A stretch of 64,000 nucleotides of DNA, taken from assembly GCA_947493535.1 (NCBI GenBank), contig CANLRK010000007.1, positions 1 to 64,000 of the forward strand, read 5' to 3'. This document shows, in pieces, positions 28,337 through 36,858 of this stretch. The notes beneath the pieces are model-generated. The model worked only from the letters and a program-made list of their open reading frames with translations. It was not told the DNA's origin and did not search any database. The translations under genes were made by a program, and so were the position numbers. The stretch comes from an uncultured Flavobacteriaceae bacterium. GTDB lineage: Bacteria > Bacteroidota > Bacteroidia > Flavobacteriales > Flavobacteriaceae. Within the stretch, counting starts at the first letter, position 1. The number at the start of each line of letters is the position of its first letter.

Positions 28337-28816
28337 ATGGCGAAGTTTAAACTAGACGAAATTGATCACCAGATATTGGATATGTTAATCCAAAACACAA
28401 GAACTCCTTTTACGGATATAGCAAAAAAACTATTAATATCTGCGGGTACAGTACATGTTCGTGTTAAAAAAATGGAAGAAGCGGGTATTATTATGGGGTC
28501 TTCTTTAAGTGTAGATTATGAAAAGTTAGGATATTCGTTTATTGCATATGTAGGCGTGTTTTTACAAAAAACATCAATGACAAAATTTGTATTGGAAAGA
28601 ATAAACGAGATACCTTTTGTAACGGTTGCGCATATTACCACAGGTAAGTTCAATATTTTTTGTAAAATTCGTGCTAAGGATACCCAACATGCTAAAGATG
28701 TAATTTTTATGATAGATGATATTGATGGAGTATACAGAACCGAAACGATGATTTCTTTAGAAGAAAGTATTAACGATAAAAAGCGCTTAATGAGTACTAT
28801 TTTTAAAGAAATTTAA
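28337..28816 (+). CDS. Lrp/AsnC-family transcriptional regulator
   Basis: A 159-residue regulator with the N-terminal winged HTH (about 6-60: DHQILDMLIQNTRTPFTDIAKKLLISAGTVHVRVKKM in parts) and the C-terminal ligand-binding RAM/ActD domain (about 70-150, with HITTGKFNIFCKIRAKD). Members sense amino acids or feast/famine state. It lies 40 bases after the M14 peptidase gene in the same direction and ends at a terminator. Targets are not evident. Confidence 0.92.
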   Translation: MAKFKLDEIDHQILDMLIQNTRTPFTDIAKKLLISAGTVHVRVKKMEEAGIIMGSSLSVDYEKLGYSFIAYVGVFLQKTSMTKFVLERINEIPFVTVAHITTGKFNIFCKIRAKDTQHAKDVIFMIDDIDGVYRTETMISLEESINDKKRLMSTIFKEI

Positions 28817-28838
28817 AAGTAGCTAATGAATTCGCTAA

Positions 28839-28871
28839 GAAGCCTTTTGTTTTGTAATAAGAGGCTTTTTT
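28839..28871 (+). terminator. Intrinsic terminator after the Lrp gene
   Basis: AAGCCTTTT pairs with AAGAGGCTT with one wobble around a loop and is followed by TTTT, 23 bases after the stop codon. Confidence 0.7.
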
Positions 28872-28889
28872 AGTTTAAAACAATAAAAA

Positions 28890-29411
28890 ATGGAAAAAGT
28901 AACAGGTTTAAATTCAAATGAATATGTTCCTTATCAAAAAATGTATCTTGATTTGGTAGAGGAAGTAGGAGCAATTGAACAATTGAAAACTTCTTTATCA
29001 GAACTTGAAACATTTTTCAATACTCTTCCTGATGAAAAATTAAATTTCACTTATGCAAAAGGTAAATGGACTATAAAAGAGTTGTTGTTACATATTATTG
29101 ATACAGAGCGTATTTTCCAATACCGTGCACTAAGGTTTGTAAGGGAAGACAAAACGGAATTGCCTGGTTTTTCTGAAAATGAGTACGTAACAGCTGTTGA
29201 TGTTAGTAAGAGAAAACTAGCCTCCTTACTAAACGAATATAGAGTTGTTAGGCTATCTACAATAAGTTTGTTTGAAACATTTAGTAACGAGGAGTTGTTG
29301 CGTATTGGTGTTGCTTCTGGTTTTACAACAAGTGTACGCGCTATTGCGTATTTATTAATAGGTCACCAAAGACATCATATAAATATTATAAAACAACGCT
29401 ACTTAATTTAA
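28890..29411 (+). CDS. DinB-family metal-binding protein
   Basis: A 173-residue four-helix DinB-like protein. Metal ligands are probably the histidine in KGKWTIKELLLHIIDTERIFQYRALR (about 59-84) and the histidines of GHQRHHINIIKQRY at the C-terminus (about 157-170), the classic spacing of this family. It is a distinct and more canonical member than the DinB-like protein at the window's left end. Its stop overlaps that of the convergent aroB by four bases. Function in detail unknown; related enzymes use thiol cofactors. Confidence 0.85.
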   Translation: MEKVTGLNSNEYVPYQKMYLDLVEEVGAIEQLKTSLSELETFFNTLPDEKLNFTYAKGKWTIKELLLHIIDTERIFQYRALRFVREDKTELPGFSENEYVTAVDVSKRKLASLLNEYRVVRLSTISLFETFSNEELLRIGVASGFTTSVRAIAYLLIGHQRHHINIIKQRYLI

Positions 29412-30475
29412 TTTTCGTAGTATTTGAAAGCCTCGTAGATTAAGTTATTTGTAACTTTTTGATCAATAATAGGCGTACCAATTTTTTGTAACAATACAAA
29501 ATTAATGTTGCCATGAGAATTTTTTTTATCAAACTTCATTAGTTTGATAATAGGTTCAATATCCTCTTGGTTAAACTGTATTTTTTCATAAATGTTTAAT
29601 AGAGTTTTTTTTATATTATCACATGTGTCTTTATTAAAACTGGTTAGTTTTGATGATAGATAACAAGCTAATATCATTCCTATAGCGATAGCTTCTCCGT
29701 GCAGGAGTGTGGTTTTATTTTTGTTTTCTAAAAAATACGATTCAATGGCATGACCTAAGGTGTGTCCGAAGTTTAAAGTTTTTCTTAATCCTTGTTCGTT
29801 TGGGTCCTGAGTTACAATGGTGTTTTTTATTAATACAGACTCATAAATTAGAATATCTAAATCAGCAACTGTTAATTGTGACAAGTCACTCATTCTTTTC
29901 CAGTAAGCTTCATCATAGATTAATCCATGCTTTAACATTTCTGCTAAGCCGGAACGCATTTCGTTTTGTGGTAAAGTGTTTAGGTAATTGGTGTCAATAA
30001 GTACCATTATAGATGAGTTTATTACTCCAATTTGGTTTTTTAAACTGCCTAAATCTACACCTGTTTTACCGCCAACAGAAGCGTCAACCATAGCTAATAG
30101 GCTAGTAGGTATGTTTATATAGTCAATTCCGCGTTTATATGTGGAGGCTACAAAACCTCCTAAATCAGTAATAACACCACCTCCTAAATTAATAATAAGT
30201 GCTTTTCGGTCAATATCTAGTTCAGATAAAGCTTCCCATACATTTAAGCAGGTTTCAATTGTTTTAAAGGTTTCTCCAGCTTCTAATTGTATTACTTCTA
30301 TGGTGGCACTAGTTGTAAGTTGTTGTATGAAAACTGGATAACAATGCTCAAAAGTATTAGTGTCACATAATAGAACTATTTTTGAATAGTTGGAGTTTGC
30401 AATATGAGTATTTAGAGCGGTATAACATTCGTTATTAAAATAAACAGTTGAATTTCCTGAAGATATAGCTTTCAT
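29408..30475 (-). CDS. aroB: 3-dehydroquinate synthase
   Basis: AroB converts DAHP to 3-dehydroquinate, the second step of the shikimate pathway that also feeds tyrosine to the pigment cluster. The start at 30475 (MKAISSGNSTVYF) gives 355 residues; the frame opens twelve codons earlier. Motifs: NAD-binding and substrate region NLGGGVITDLGGFVASTYKRG (about 92-112), PTSLLAMVDASVGGKTGVDL (about 117-136), and metal-site NFGHTLGHAIESYF (about 235-248). It is divergent from the proline dehydrogenase gene with 124 bases between starts. Confidence 0.95.
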   Translation of the reverse strand: MKAISSGNSTVYFNNECYTALNTHIANSNYSKIVLLCDTNTFEHCYPVFIQQLTTSATIEVIQLEAGETFKTIETCLNVWEALSELDIDRKALIINLGGGVITDLGGFVASTYKRGIDYINIPTSLLAMVDASVGGKTGVDLGSLKNQIGVINSSIMVLIDTNYLNTLPQNEMRSGLAEMLKHGLIYDEAYWKRMSDLSQLTVADLDILIYESVLIKNTIVTQDPNEQGLRKTLNFGHTLGHAIESYFLENKNKTTLLHGEAIAIGMILACYLSSKLTSFNKDTCDNIKKTLLNIYEKIQFNQEDIEPIIKLMKFDKKNSHGNINFVLLQKIGTPIIDQKVTNNLIYEAFKYYEN

Positions 30476-30570
30476 AATATGGTTAAAATGCAAATTACTT
30501 TGTGGTAACAAAGAAACAAGATTTAATTAATACTGTTGTAAAAAATGAGTAGTATTACTGAAAAAAGAAT

Positions 30571-30578
30571 TAAATTTG
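30571..30578 (+). promoter_or_regulatory. Candidate -7 promoter element of the proline dehydrogenase gene
   Basis: TAAATTTG matches TAnnTTTG and lies 21 bases upstream of the start codon. No exact -33 TTTG is seen. Confidence 0.4.
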
Positions 30579-30599
30579 TTTGCCTTAAACACAAAATGA

Positions 30600-31766
30600 A
30601 TGAATAAACTTTTCAATAATACTGAGGTTGCTTTTTCTCTTAAAAAAGATTCAGAATTAGAGCGTGCGTATTTTTTATTTAAAATGATTGCTAATGAACC
30701 TTTAGTTCGTATAGGGACAGCTATGACAAATTTTGCTATAAAAGCAAAGTTACCTGTAGATGGATTGATAAGAGCTACGGTGTTTGATCATTTTTGTGGA
30801 GGGGTGTCGGAAACTGATTGTATACCTGTAATAGATAAAATGTATACTAAAAAGGTGTGTAGTGTATTGGATTATTCAGTGGAAGGAAAAGAAGATGAAG
30901 CTCAGTTTGATGCGGCATTAGCAATGACTATTAAGTTGTTGGATTTTGTGAAAGAAAAAGAAGCGATTCCTTTTGCAGTTTTTAAACCTACTGGTTTTGG
31001 AAGAATTGCGTTGTATGAAAAGGTAGGTGAAGAGGAAGAGTTGTCACCTGACGAACAAGCAGAATGGAATAGAGTAGTGGATCGATATGATAAAGTTTGT
31101 GCTTTGGCTAAAAAAAAGGACGTCAGGTTATTAATTGATGCTGAAGAAAGTTGGATGCAAGATGCTGCTGATGATTTAGTTAAAATGATGATGCGAAAAT
31201 ATAATACTGAAAAAGCAATTGTATTCAATACTCTGCAAATGTATCGCTGGGACAGGTTGGATTATTTACAAGAATTGCATAAAGAAGCCGAAAAAGACGG
31301 TTTTCATATTGGTATGAAGTTAGTTCGAGGAGCTTATATGGAAAAAGAAAATGAACGGGCTGAAGCCAACGATTATACATCACCAATTTGTGAAAATAAA
31401 GCAGCTACGGATAGAAATTTTGATGCTGGTGTTAAATATATGATTGAGAATTTAGGGCGTTTATCACTTTTTGCTGGAACACATAATGAAGATAGTTCAT
31501 ATTTAGTAATGCAGTTAATGCAGAAAAATAACATACCTACAAGCTCAGATAATATATGGTTTGGGCAATTGTATGGAATGAGTGATCATATTAGTTATAA
31601 CTTAGCAAAAGCTGGGTATAATGTAGCTAAATATTTACCATTCGGACCTGTAAAAGATGTTATGCCGTATTTGATTAGAAGAGCAGAGGAAAATACATCT
31701 GTAGCTGGACAAACTACACGAGAATTAAATTTATTGAAAGAAGAACGTAAAAGGCGTAAATTATAA
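30600..31766 (+). CDS. Proline dehydrogenase
   Basis: A 388-residue stand-alone FAD-dependent proline dehydrogenase (TIM barrel) that oxidises proline to pyrroline-5-carboxylate and passes electrons to the quinone pool. Family stretches include FAVFKPTGFGRIALYEKV (about 120-137), RLLIDAEESWMQDAADDL, GMKLVRGAYMEKEN (about 237-250), LFAGTHNEDSS and the C-terminal YLPFGPVKDVMPYLIRRAEEN with substrate-binding arginines. The partner pyrroline-5-carboxylate dehydrogenase is not in this window. It is monocistronic with a strong terminator. Confidence 0.94.
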   Translation: MNKLFNNTEVAFSLKKDSELERAYFLFKMIANEPLVRIGTAMTNFAIKAKLPVDGLIRATVFDHFCGGVSETDCIPVIDKMYTKKVCSVLDYSVEGKEDEAQFDAALAMTIKLLDFVKEKEAIPFAVFKPTGFGRIALYEKVGEEEELSPDEQAEWNRVVDRYDKVCALAKKKDVRLLIDAEESWMQDAADDLVKMMMRKYNTEKAIVFNTLQMYRWDRLDYLQELHKEAEKDGFHIGMKLVRGAYMEKENERAEANDYTSPICENKAATDRNFDAGVKYMIENLGRLSLFAGTHNEDSSYLVMQLMQKNNIPTSSDNIWFGQLYGMSDHISYNLAKAGYNVAKYLPFGPVKDVMPYLIRRAEENTSVAGQTTRELNLLKEERKRRKL

Positions 31767-31786
31767 GATTAAATAGGGTTAAGGGT

Positions 31787-31826
31787 AAAGCTGCAAACAA
31801 TTCAAATTGTTTGCAGCTTTTTTTTT
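31787..31826 (+). terminator. Strong intrinsic terminator after the proline dehydrogenase gene
   Basis: A perfect 14-base stem (AAAGCTGCAAACAA with TTGTTTGCAGCTTT) around a six-base loop is followed by a T-run. Confidence 0.9.
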
Positions 31827-31875
31827 GGCATAAAGCTTGCTTATTTTAAAGAATAAACAGTTAAAAAGTAAAATT

Positions 31876-32802
31876 ATGAAACGAGTAAAGTTAATTTTTG
31901 CAAGTATTCTCTTTTTAGGGTTTGCAGCAATAGTAAAGGCCGATGAGTTGGTAATAAAGAAACATTATGCAAATAGCTATGGAAGCTCGTTCATTTTTCA
32001 AGAACAAGGAATTGAGTTTTCTATATTTCCTGATGGCCAATTTGATTTTTATATGTTAAACGCTCGTTCTGGAGTGTCAGTTTCAGTTAATAATAGATAT
32101 AGTTCTTTCAGTTTTAATACAGGATATAATTACGATGCTTATGTGCAATATGATGAATTTGGTGCAGTAGTTCAGGTTGAGCACGTACCTGTGTACTATG
32201 ATCATTTTGGGAGAATAACTAGGGCTGGAAATGTGTTTATTTCGTATAATAATTACGGTTATGTATCAAGAGTTGGAGGCTTGTATGTGTACTATAATAA
32301 TTATCATCGGTTTTCACATTGTTCTGGATTTATTAACGTACATAATAGACACTATGAATTTAGACCATGGCATAGATATTATGTAATACCACCTTCAAAC
32401 TATTGTGTTGTATATAATAGACCATATAGGAAGTTTTACAAACCTAAACGCTTTCATTATAACGGATATTATAAAAACAATCATCGCCGTACTACAGCAG
32501 TAGCTAATAGAAGAGGAAGTGAGGTTAGAAGAAATATGTCTTACGCAACAGTTAAGAGAAGTAGAGGTGCTACAGTAAGAAATAGGAATAATACAGCTGT
32601 TTCAACACATAGAAAAAGAGGGAATAATATTAGCTCTCGAAGAGGCGATTCTCGAAACATGAGGAGTGTTAATGAGAGAGGAGGTAGAGTTGTAGCTTCA
32701 TCAAACAAAAAAGCTACATCAAATAAATCTTATAAAAGAGGTAGTGGATTAAAAAGAAATAATGTAAAATCTTCTACGGTTAATAGAGGAAGAAGAAGGT
32801 AG
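31876..32802 (+). CDS. Secreted Tyr/Asn-rich protein with long basic tail
   Basis: A 308-residue protein. The ATG at 31876 gives a clean signal peptide (MKRVKLIFASILFLGFAAIVKA). Residues of about 55-170 contain three to four degenerate repeats of the type YYxxFGRhxRhGxhhh (YDEFGAVVQVEHVPVYYD, YYDHFGRITRAGNVFISY, YNNYGYVSRVGGLYVYY). The last 110 residues are low complexity, very rich in Arg, Lys, Ser and Asn with almost no acidic residues. I do not recognise a named family with certainty. It is probably exported and may bind a polyanion through the tail. It has its own terminator. Confidence 0.72.
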   Translation: MKRVKLIFASILFLGFAAIVKADELVIKKHYANSYGSSFIFQEQGIEFSIFPDGQFDFYMLNARSGVSVSVNNRYSSFSFNTGYNYDAYVQYDEFGAVVQVEHVPVYYDHFGRITRAGNVFISYNNYGYVSRVGGLYVYYNNYHRFSHCSGFINVHNRHYEFRPWHRYYVIPPSNYCVVYNRPYRKFYKPKRFHYNGYYKNNHRRTTAVANRRGSEVRRNMSYATVKRSRGATVRNRNNTAVSTHRKRGNNISSRRGDSRNMRSVNERGGRVVASSNKKATSNKSYKRGSGLKRNNVKSSTVNRGRRR

Positions 32803-32816
32803 GGATTTGGATTAGT

Positions 32817-32847
32817 AAAAAAGCGTGAGAATATTTCACGCTTTTTT
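32817..32847. terminator. Bidirectional terminator between convergent genes
   Basis: AAAAAAGCGTGA and TCACGCTTTTTT form a stem that serves both the secreted-protein gene (+) and, overlapping its stop codon, the halogenase-like gene (-). Confidence 0.85.
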
Positions 32848-34072
32848 ATTGCATGTCAATTAAATGTGCCATAGATCTTACGGCACGATTGTGTTTTTTA
32901 ACAAAAGTATTTTCTTTATCCCAAACATAACCTGCTAAAACAGCGCATATTTTGGATTTTACTTCAAGGTTTTCGGGTCTGTGAAAGAATAATTTTTGTA
33001 GGTTTCCGGTATACCATTCTTTAACATAAGTAGCGAAAACATCAACCCCTTCTTTGATGTATTGTGTGTATTCGGTTTCCCAGTTTACTGTTTCGTTTTG
33101 TAGTTCTTTAGCAATTAGTTTTGCTGCTAAAATAGCCGATTCAGTAGCAAAAGATACTCCTGAAGAAAAAACAGGGTCTAAAAACTCGGCACTATTACCT
33201 GTTAAAGCAAAGCCTTTGCCGTATAGTTTGGTAACCGATTTTGCGAAATTCTGTATTTTTATAGGTTGAAACAGAAAATCTACTTCCTCAAGACGGTTTT
33301 TATAATAATCTGATAATTGTAATAGTTTTTTTAACGCAGTTGCTGTATCTTCTCCATAAGAATTGATAAATTCTGTTGGACCTACAAAGCCAATACTAGT
33401 TTTTCCGTTAGAAAAAGGAATAACCCAAAGCCAAACTTTTTCTTTTACAATATCAAAACTAATTAACGTCCCTTCAGTTCCTTCTGGACGATTAATGTCT
33501 TCTATATGTGTGAAAATTGAGGAGTTGTCTGGTATTTCAGAAGGTTTTTCTAAGTTAAGTAAGCGAGGTAAAACTCTACCATATCCGCTAGAATCAATAA
33601 TAAACTTGGCTTTTATATCGTTAAAGTTACCATTTTTGTCTTTAGTTGTAGTTACTGAATAGTTTTCATGAAAAGTAACATTGGTAACTTCGGTTTCAAA
33701 ATTTACTTCAACTCCTTTTTTGATGATTTCTTGAGCAAGAGCGTTATCAAAATCAGCTCTAGGAACTTGCCAAGTCCAATCCCATCCTTCAGTAAATTTT
33801 TTACTAAAATCAAAATTACATATTATATCACCTTTTATAAATCTGGCACCGCGTTTTATTTCAAAATTCATTTCTTTTAAGCAGTTCAATAAGCCTGCTT
33901 CTTCAAAATGATCCATACAACGAGGAATAAGGCTTTCGCCTATAACAAACCTTGGAAATAACGCCTTTTCAACAACTTTAACTCGAAATCCATTGTTGTG
34001 TAAATATGATGCGGCAACACAGCCTGAAGGACCGGCACCTATTATTAAAACGTCTACCAATTCTTTATTCAT
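32846..34072 (-). CDS. Flavin-dependent halogenase/monooxygenase-like enzyme of the flexirubin locus
   Basis: A 408-residue FAD enzyme of the tryptophan-halogenase / geranylgeranyl-reductase superfamily. It has the N-terminal FAD motif GAGPSG (12-17), GESLIP (45-50), a lysine K73 in NFEIKRGARF at the place of the catalytic lysine of flavin halogenases, and WLWVIP (214-219), matching the WxWxIP halogenase signature. It is divergent from the 30-gene pigment operon with 96 bases between starts. The likely substrate is the aromatic ring of the pigment or a carrier-bound precursor. Ring chlorination or hydroxylation cannot be told apart from sequence alone. Confidence 0.75.
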   Translation of the reverse strand: MNKELVDVLIIGAGPSGCVAASYLHNNGFRVKVVEKALFPRFVIGESLIPRCMDHFEEAGLLNCLKEMNFEIKRGARFIKGDIICNFDFSKKFTEGWDWTWQVPRADFDNALAQEIIKKGVEVNFETEVTNVTFHENYSVTTTKDKNGNFNDIKAKFIIDSSGYGRVLPRLLNLEKPSEIPDNSSIFTHIEDINRPEGTEGTLISFDIVKEKVWLWVIPFSNGKTSIGFVGPTEFINSYGEDTATALKKLLQLSDYYKNRLEEVDFLFQPIKIQNFAKSVTKLYGKGFALTGNSAEFLDPVFSSGVSFATESAILAAKLIAKELQNETVNWETEYTQYIKEGVDVFATYVKEWYTGNLQKLFFHRPENLEVKSKICAVLAGYVWDKENTFVKKHNRAVRSMAHLIDMQ

Positions 34073-34103
34073 AATTTATATAGGTTTTTTTAACTCAAAA
34101 TTT

Positions 34104-34111
34104 TAAATTTG
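34104..34111 (+). promoter_or_regulatory. Candidate promoter of the flexirubin operon
   Basis: TAAATTTG matches TAnnTTTG, 57 bases upstream of the TAL start codon, with a T-rich stretch about 16 bases further upstream. It would drive the long + strand operon. Confidence 0.5.
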
Positions 34112-34114
34112 CAT

Positions 34115-34122
34115 CAAAGTTA
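34115..34122 (-). promoter_or_regulatory. Candidate promoter of the divergent halogenase-like gene
   Basis: On the minus strand TAACTTTG matches TAnnTTTG, 42 bases upstream of the start codon. It is only three bases from the opposing -7 element of the operon, so the two promoters would compete for RNA polymerase. Confidence 0.42.
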
Positions 34123-34168
34123 ACCAAATTATTTTCAAGTTTCTCGGAAATAATCCTAATATTTATCA

Positions 34169-35698
34169 ATGAAAGTAACCGTTAAAGAAGATCTAAGTTT
34201 AAAAGATTTTTACAATGTTGTATTTAGAAAAAATGAAGTTGTTTTAGATAATGAATTTTTAAAACGAGTTGAGGAAAGTTTTGATTTTTTAAAAAAATTT
34301 TCTGCTAACAAGGTAATTTACGGTGTAAACACAGGTTTTGGACCTATGGCACAATATAAGATTGATGAAAAGGATACCATACAACTACAATATAATTTGA
34401 TAAGAAGTCATTCATCAGGAACAAGTAATCCTTTAACAGAAAAGTATGTAAAAGCAGCTATGTTAGCGCGATTAAATACATTGGGATTAGGAAACTCTGG
34501 TATTCATGCATCTGTAGTGAAGTTAATGCGTGATTTGTTAAACAATGATGTTGTTCCGTTAATTTATGAGCACGGAGGTGTAGGGGCAAGTGGTGATTTA
34601 GTACAGTTGGCACATTTAGCTTTAGTGTTAATTGGTGAAGGAGAGGTGTTTTATAAAGGAAAAAGGCAAGCTACCGAAAAAGTGTTTGAACAACTCGGAT
34701 TGTCCCCAATAAAGGTGAAACTTAGAGAAGGTTTAGGTTTAATGAATGGAACTTCAGTGATGACGGGTGTAGGTATAGTTAATACTATTTATACTAACCG
34801 TTTGTTAAGTTGGTCTATAAAATGTTCTTCTGCAATTAATGAGATAGTTGAAGCGTATGACGATCATTTATCTGTAGAACTAAATGCATCTAAAAAACAT
34901 AAAGGACAAATTGAAGTAGCACGTTTAATGAGAAATCATTTATCGGATAGTTCTTTAGTAAGAAATAGAGATGAACATTTATATTCAGGTACAAACACAG
35001 AAAAAGTTTTTAAAGAAAAAGTGCAAGAATATTACTCTTTAAGGTGTGTGCCACAAATATTAGGTCCGGTTTATGATACAGTAGAAAATGTTTCTAAAGT
35101 ATTAATAGAGGAGGTAAACTCTGCAAATGATAACCCTATTATTGATGTAAAGAAGAAGCATGTGTATCATGGAGGTAATTTTCATGGCGATTATATTTCT
35201 TTAGAAATGGACAAACTAAAATTAGTTGTCGCAAAACTATCTATGTTGGCAGAAAGGCAATTAAACTACTTATTAAATTCTAAACTTAATGATAAGTTAA
35301 CTCCGTTTGTAAATTTAGGAACTTTAGGTTTGAATTTTGGTATGCAGGGAGCGCAGTTTACGGCAACATCTACAACTGCAGAAAACCAAATGTTGGCCAA
35401 TCCTATGTATGTGCACAGTATACCGAACAACAACGATAATCAGGATATAGTTAGTATGGGGACTAACTCAGCTTTGATAACAAAAAAAGTTATTGAAAAT
35501 GCCTTTGAGGTATTGGCTATTGAAATAATAACAATTGTACAGGCTATAGAGTTATTAGGCTTTTCTGATAAAGTTTCTACAGCAACTAAAAAAATGTATG
35601 ATGACATTAGAGCTATTGTGCCTGCATTTAAAGAAGATTTAATTATGTATCCATTTGTTAATGAGGTTAAAGAATTATTGATAAATACTGAAGAGTAA
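34169..35698 (+). CDS. Tyrosine ammonia-lyase (aromatic amino acid lyase family)
   Basis: The 509-residue MIO-dependent lyase removes ammonia from tyrosine to give 4-coumarate, the aryl starter of flexirubin. The MIO triad A140-S141-G142 lies in GGVGASGDLVQLAHLAL, the catalytic Tyr51 in YGVNTGFGPMAQY, and the ring-binding pair S80-H81 in LIRSHSSGT, where histidine fits a hydroxylated ring as in known TALs and HALs. By memory the sequence is very similar throughout to the characterised TAL of Flavobacterium johnsoniae. It opens the pigment operon, which makes histidine degradation (hutH) unlikely. Confidence 0.88.
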   Translation: MKVTVKEDLSLKDFYNVVFRKNEVVLDNEFLKRVEESFDFLKKFSANKVIYGVNTGFGPMAQYKIDEKDTIQLQYNLIRSHSSGTSNPLTEKYVKAAMLARLNTLGLGNSGIHASVVKLMRDLLNNDVVPLIYEHGGVGASGDLVQLAHLALVLIGEGEVFYKGKRQATEKVFEQLGLSPIKVKLREGLGLMNGTSVMTGVGIVNTIYTNRLLSWSIKCSSAINEIVEAYDDHLSVELNASKKHKGQIEVARLMRNHLSDSSLVRNRDEHLYSGTNTEKVFKEKVQEYYSLRCVPQILGPVYDTVENVSKVLIEEVNSANDNPIIDVKKKHVYHGGNFHGDYISLEMDKLKLVVAKLSMLAERQLNYLLNSKLNDKLTPFVNLGTLGLNFGMQGAQFTATSTTAENQMLANPMYVHSIPNNNDNQDIVSMGTNSALITKKVIENAFEVLAIEIITIVQAIELLGFSDKVSTATKKMYDDIRAIVPAFKEDLIMYPFVNEVKELLINTEE

Positions 35699-35736
35699 TT
35701 AATGTAAATAACACTAACCAATTAATTAGTAATATT

Positions 35737-36858
35737 ATGAAAAAAATAGCTTTTATAATCGCGTTATTTTATACAGTAACTAGTGTTGCTCAAGAGTTAG
35801 CTTTGGCTAATGAAAGTGGTAAATATGGTTATATTAATAAAAAAGGTGAATGGTATATAAAACCTCAATTTAAAGTAGCAAAAAACTTCGCAGAAGATTT
35901 CGCTATTGCTATAGAAGGAAAAAAGGTTGGTTATATAAACAGGCAAGGTAATTGGGTTATTAAACCTCAGTTCGATAAAGCTAAAGATTTTAATTCAGGG
36001 ATTGCTGTAGTATTAAAAGAAAAGCGCTGGTTTTATATTAACACCAATGGAGAAGAGGTTTTAAAAGATGTTAAAACGGATAAGGTATATGATTTTAATC
36101 ATAGAGTTGCCTTTATAAAAACTCAGGATAAAATAGGTTTAATTGATGTAGAAGGAAATGTTTTGGTGGCCCCAAAGTTTCAAAAAGTACTAAAATTTGT
36201 CAATGGATATGCTAAAGCTATGGAAAATGACAAATGGGGGCTTATTGATACTAAAGGAAATTATTATGTTCAGCCAGAATACAATAGTATTAGTAATGTG
36301 TACCACGATAATATAGTTGCAAAAAAAGATGAAGTAAGTGGGATGATTATTGAAGGGAAGTTTGTGGAAGTTAATAATGTGGAAAAAATTTGGGATTTTT
36401 CCTATAATAAAGATTTAACTTACGCTAAAAAAGAAGGGAAAGTAGGCTTCGTCAATGCTTCTGGTAAATGGGTTATAGATCCAACTTATGATAAAGTTAG
36501 GGCTTTTAGAAATGGATTAGCGCCTGTATGCAAAAATAAAAAATGGGGATATATTAATAAAGAAGGTGAGGTTGTAATACCATTGCAATATAGAGATGCT
36601 GAAGTATTTAGTAACGATGGCTTGGCGCCAGTTAAAACAGATAAACTTTGGGGGTTTATAAATAAAGAAGGCATACTAGTGATTGAAATGAAATATGATA
36701 TTACTACTGGAGGTTTTGGTATATTTAAGAAAAATAACGATAAAGGATTTAAAAACGGATTAGCAAGAGTAAAACACAAAAAAAAGTGGGGGTTTATTAA
36801 CACTAAAGGAGAATTACTTGCTGATATGTGGTTTATTAATTTAGAAGATTTTAACTAA
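35737..36858 (+). CDS. Exported WG-repeat protein
   Basis: A 373-residue protein with a signal peptide (about 1-18, ending SVAQE) followed by about nine WG-type repeats of 40-odd residues (KYGYINKKGEWYIKPQF; KVGYINRQGNWVIKPQF; KWGYINKEGEVVIPLQY; KWGFINTKGELLADMWF). WG repeats form beta-structure of unknown role and may bind partners. It lies 38 bases after the lyase gene and overlaps the FabG start by one base, so it is part of the pigment operon; its role there is not known. Confidence 0.82.
   Translation: MKKIAFIIALFYTVTSVAQELALANESGKYGYINKKGEWYIKPQFKVAKNFAEDFAIAIEGKKVGYINRQGNWVIKPQFDKAKDFNSGIAVVLKEKRWFYINTNGEEVLKDVKTDKVYDFNHRVAFIKTQDKIGLIDVEGNVLVAPKFQKVLKFVNGYAKAMENDKWGLIDTKGNYYVQPEYNSISNVYHDNIVAKKDEVSGMIIEGKFVEVNNVEKIWDFSYNKDLTYAKKEGKVGFVNASGKWVIDPTYDKVRAFRNGLAPVCKNKKWGYINKEGEVVIPLQYRDAEVFSNDGLAPVKTDKLWGFINKEGILVIEMKYDITTGGFGIFKKNNDKGFKNGLARVKHKKKWGFINTKGELLADMWFINLEDFN

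Noticed and set aside
34169-35698. Histidine ammonia-lyase (hutH) of histidine breakdown
   Set aside because: No other hut gene is nearby, the gene opens a flexirubin operon, and the sequence fits the known flavobacterial tyrosine ammonia-lyase better.
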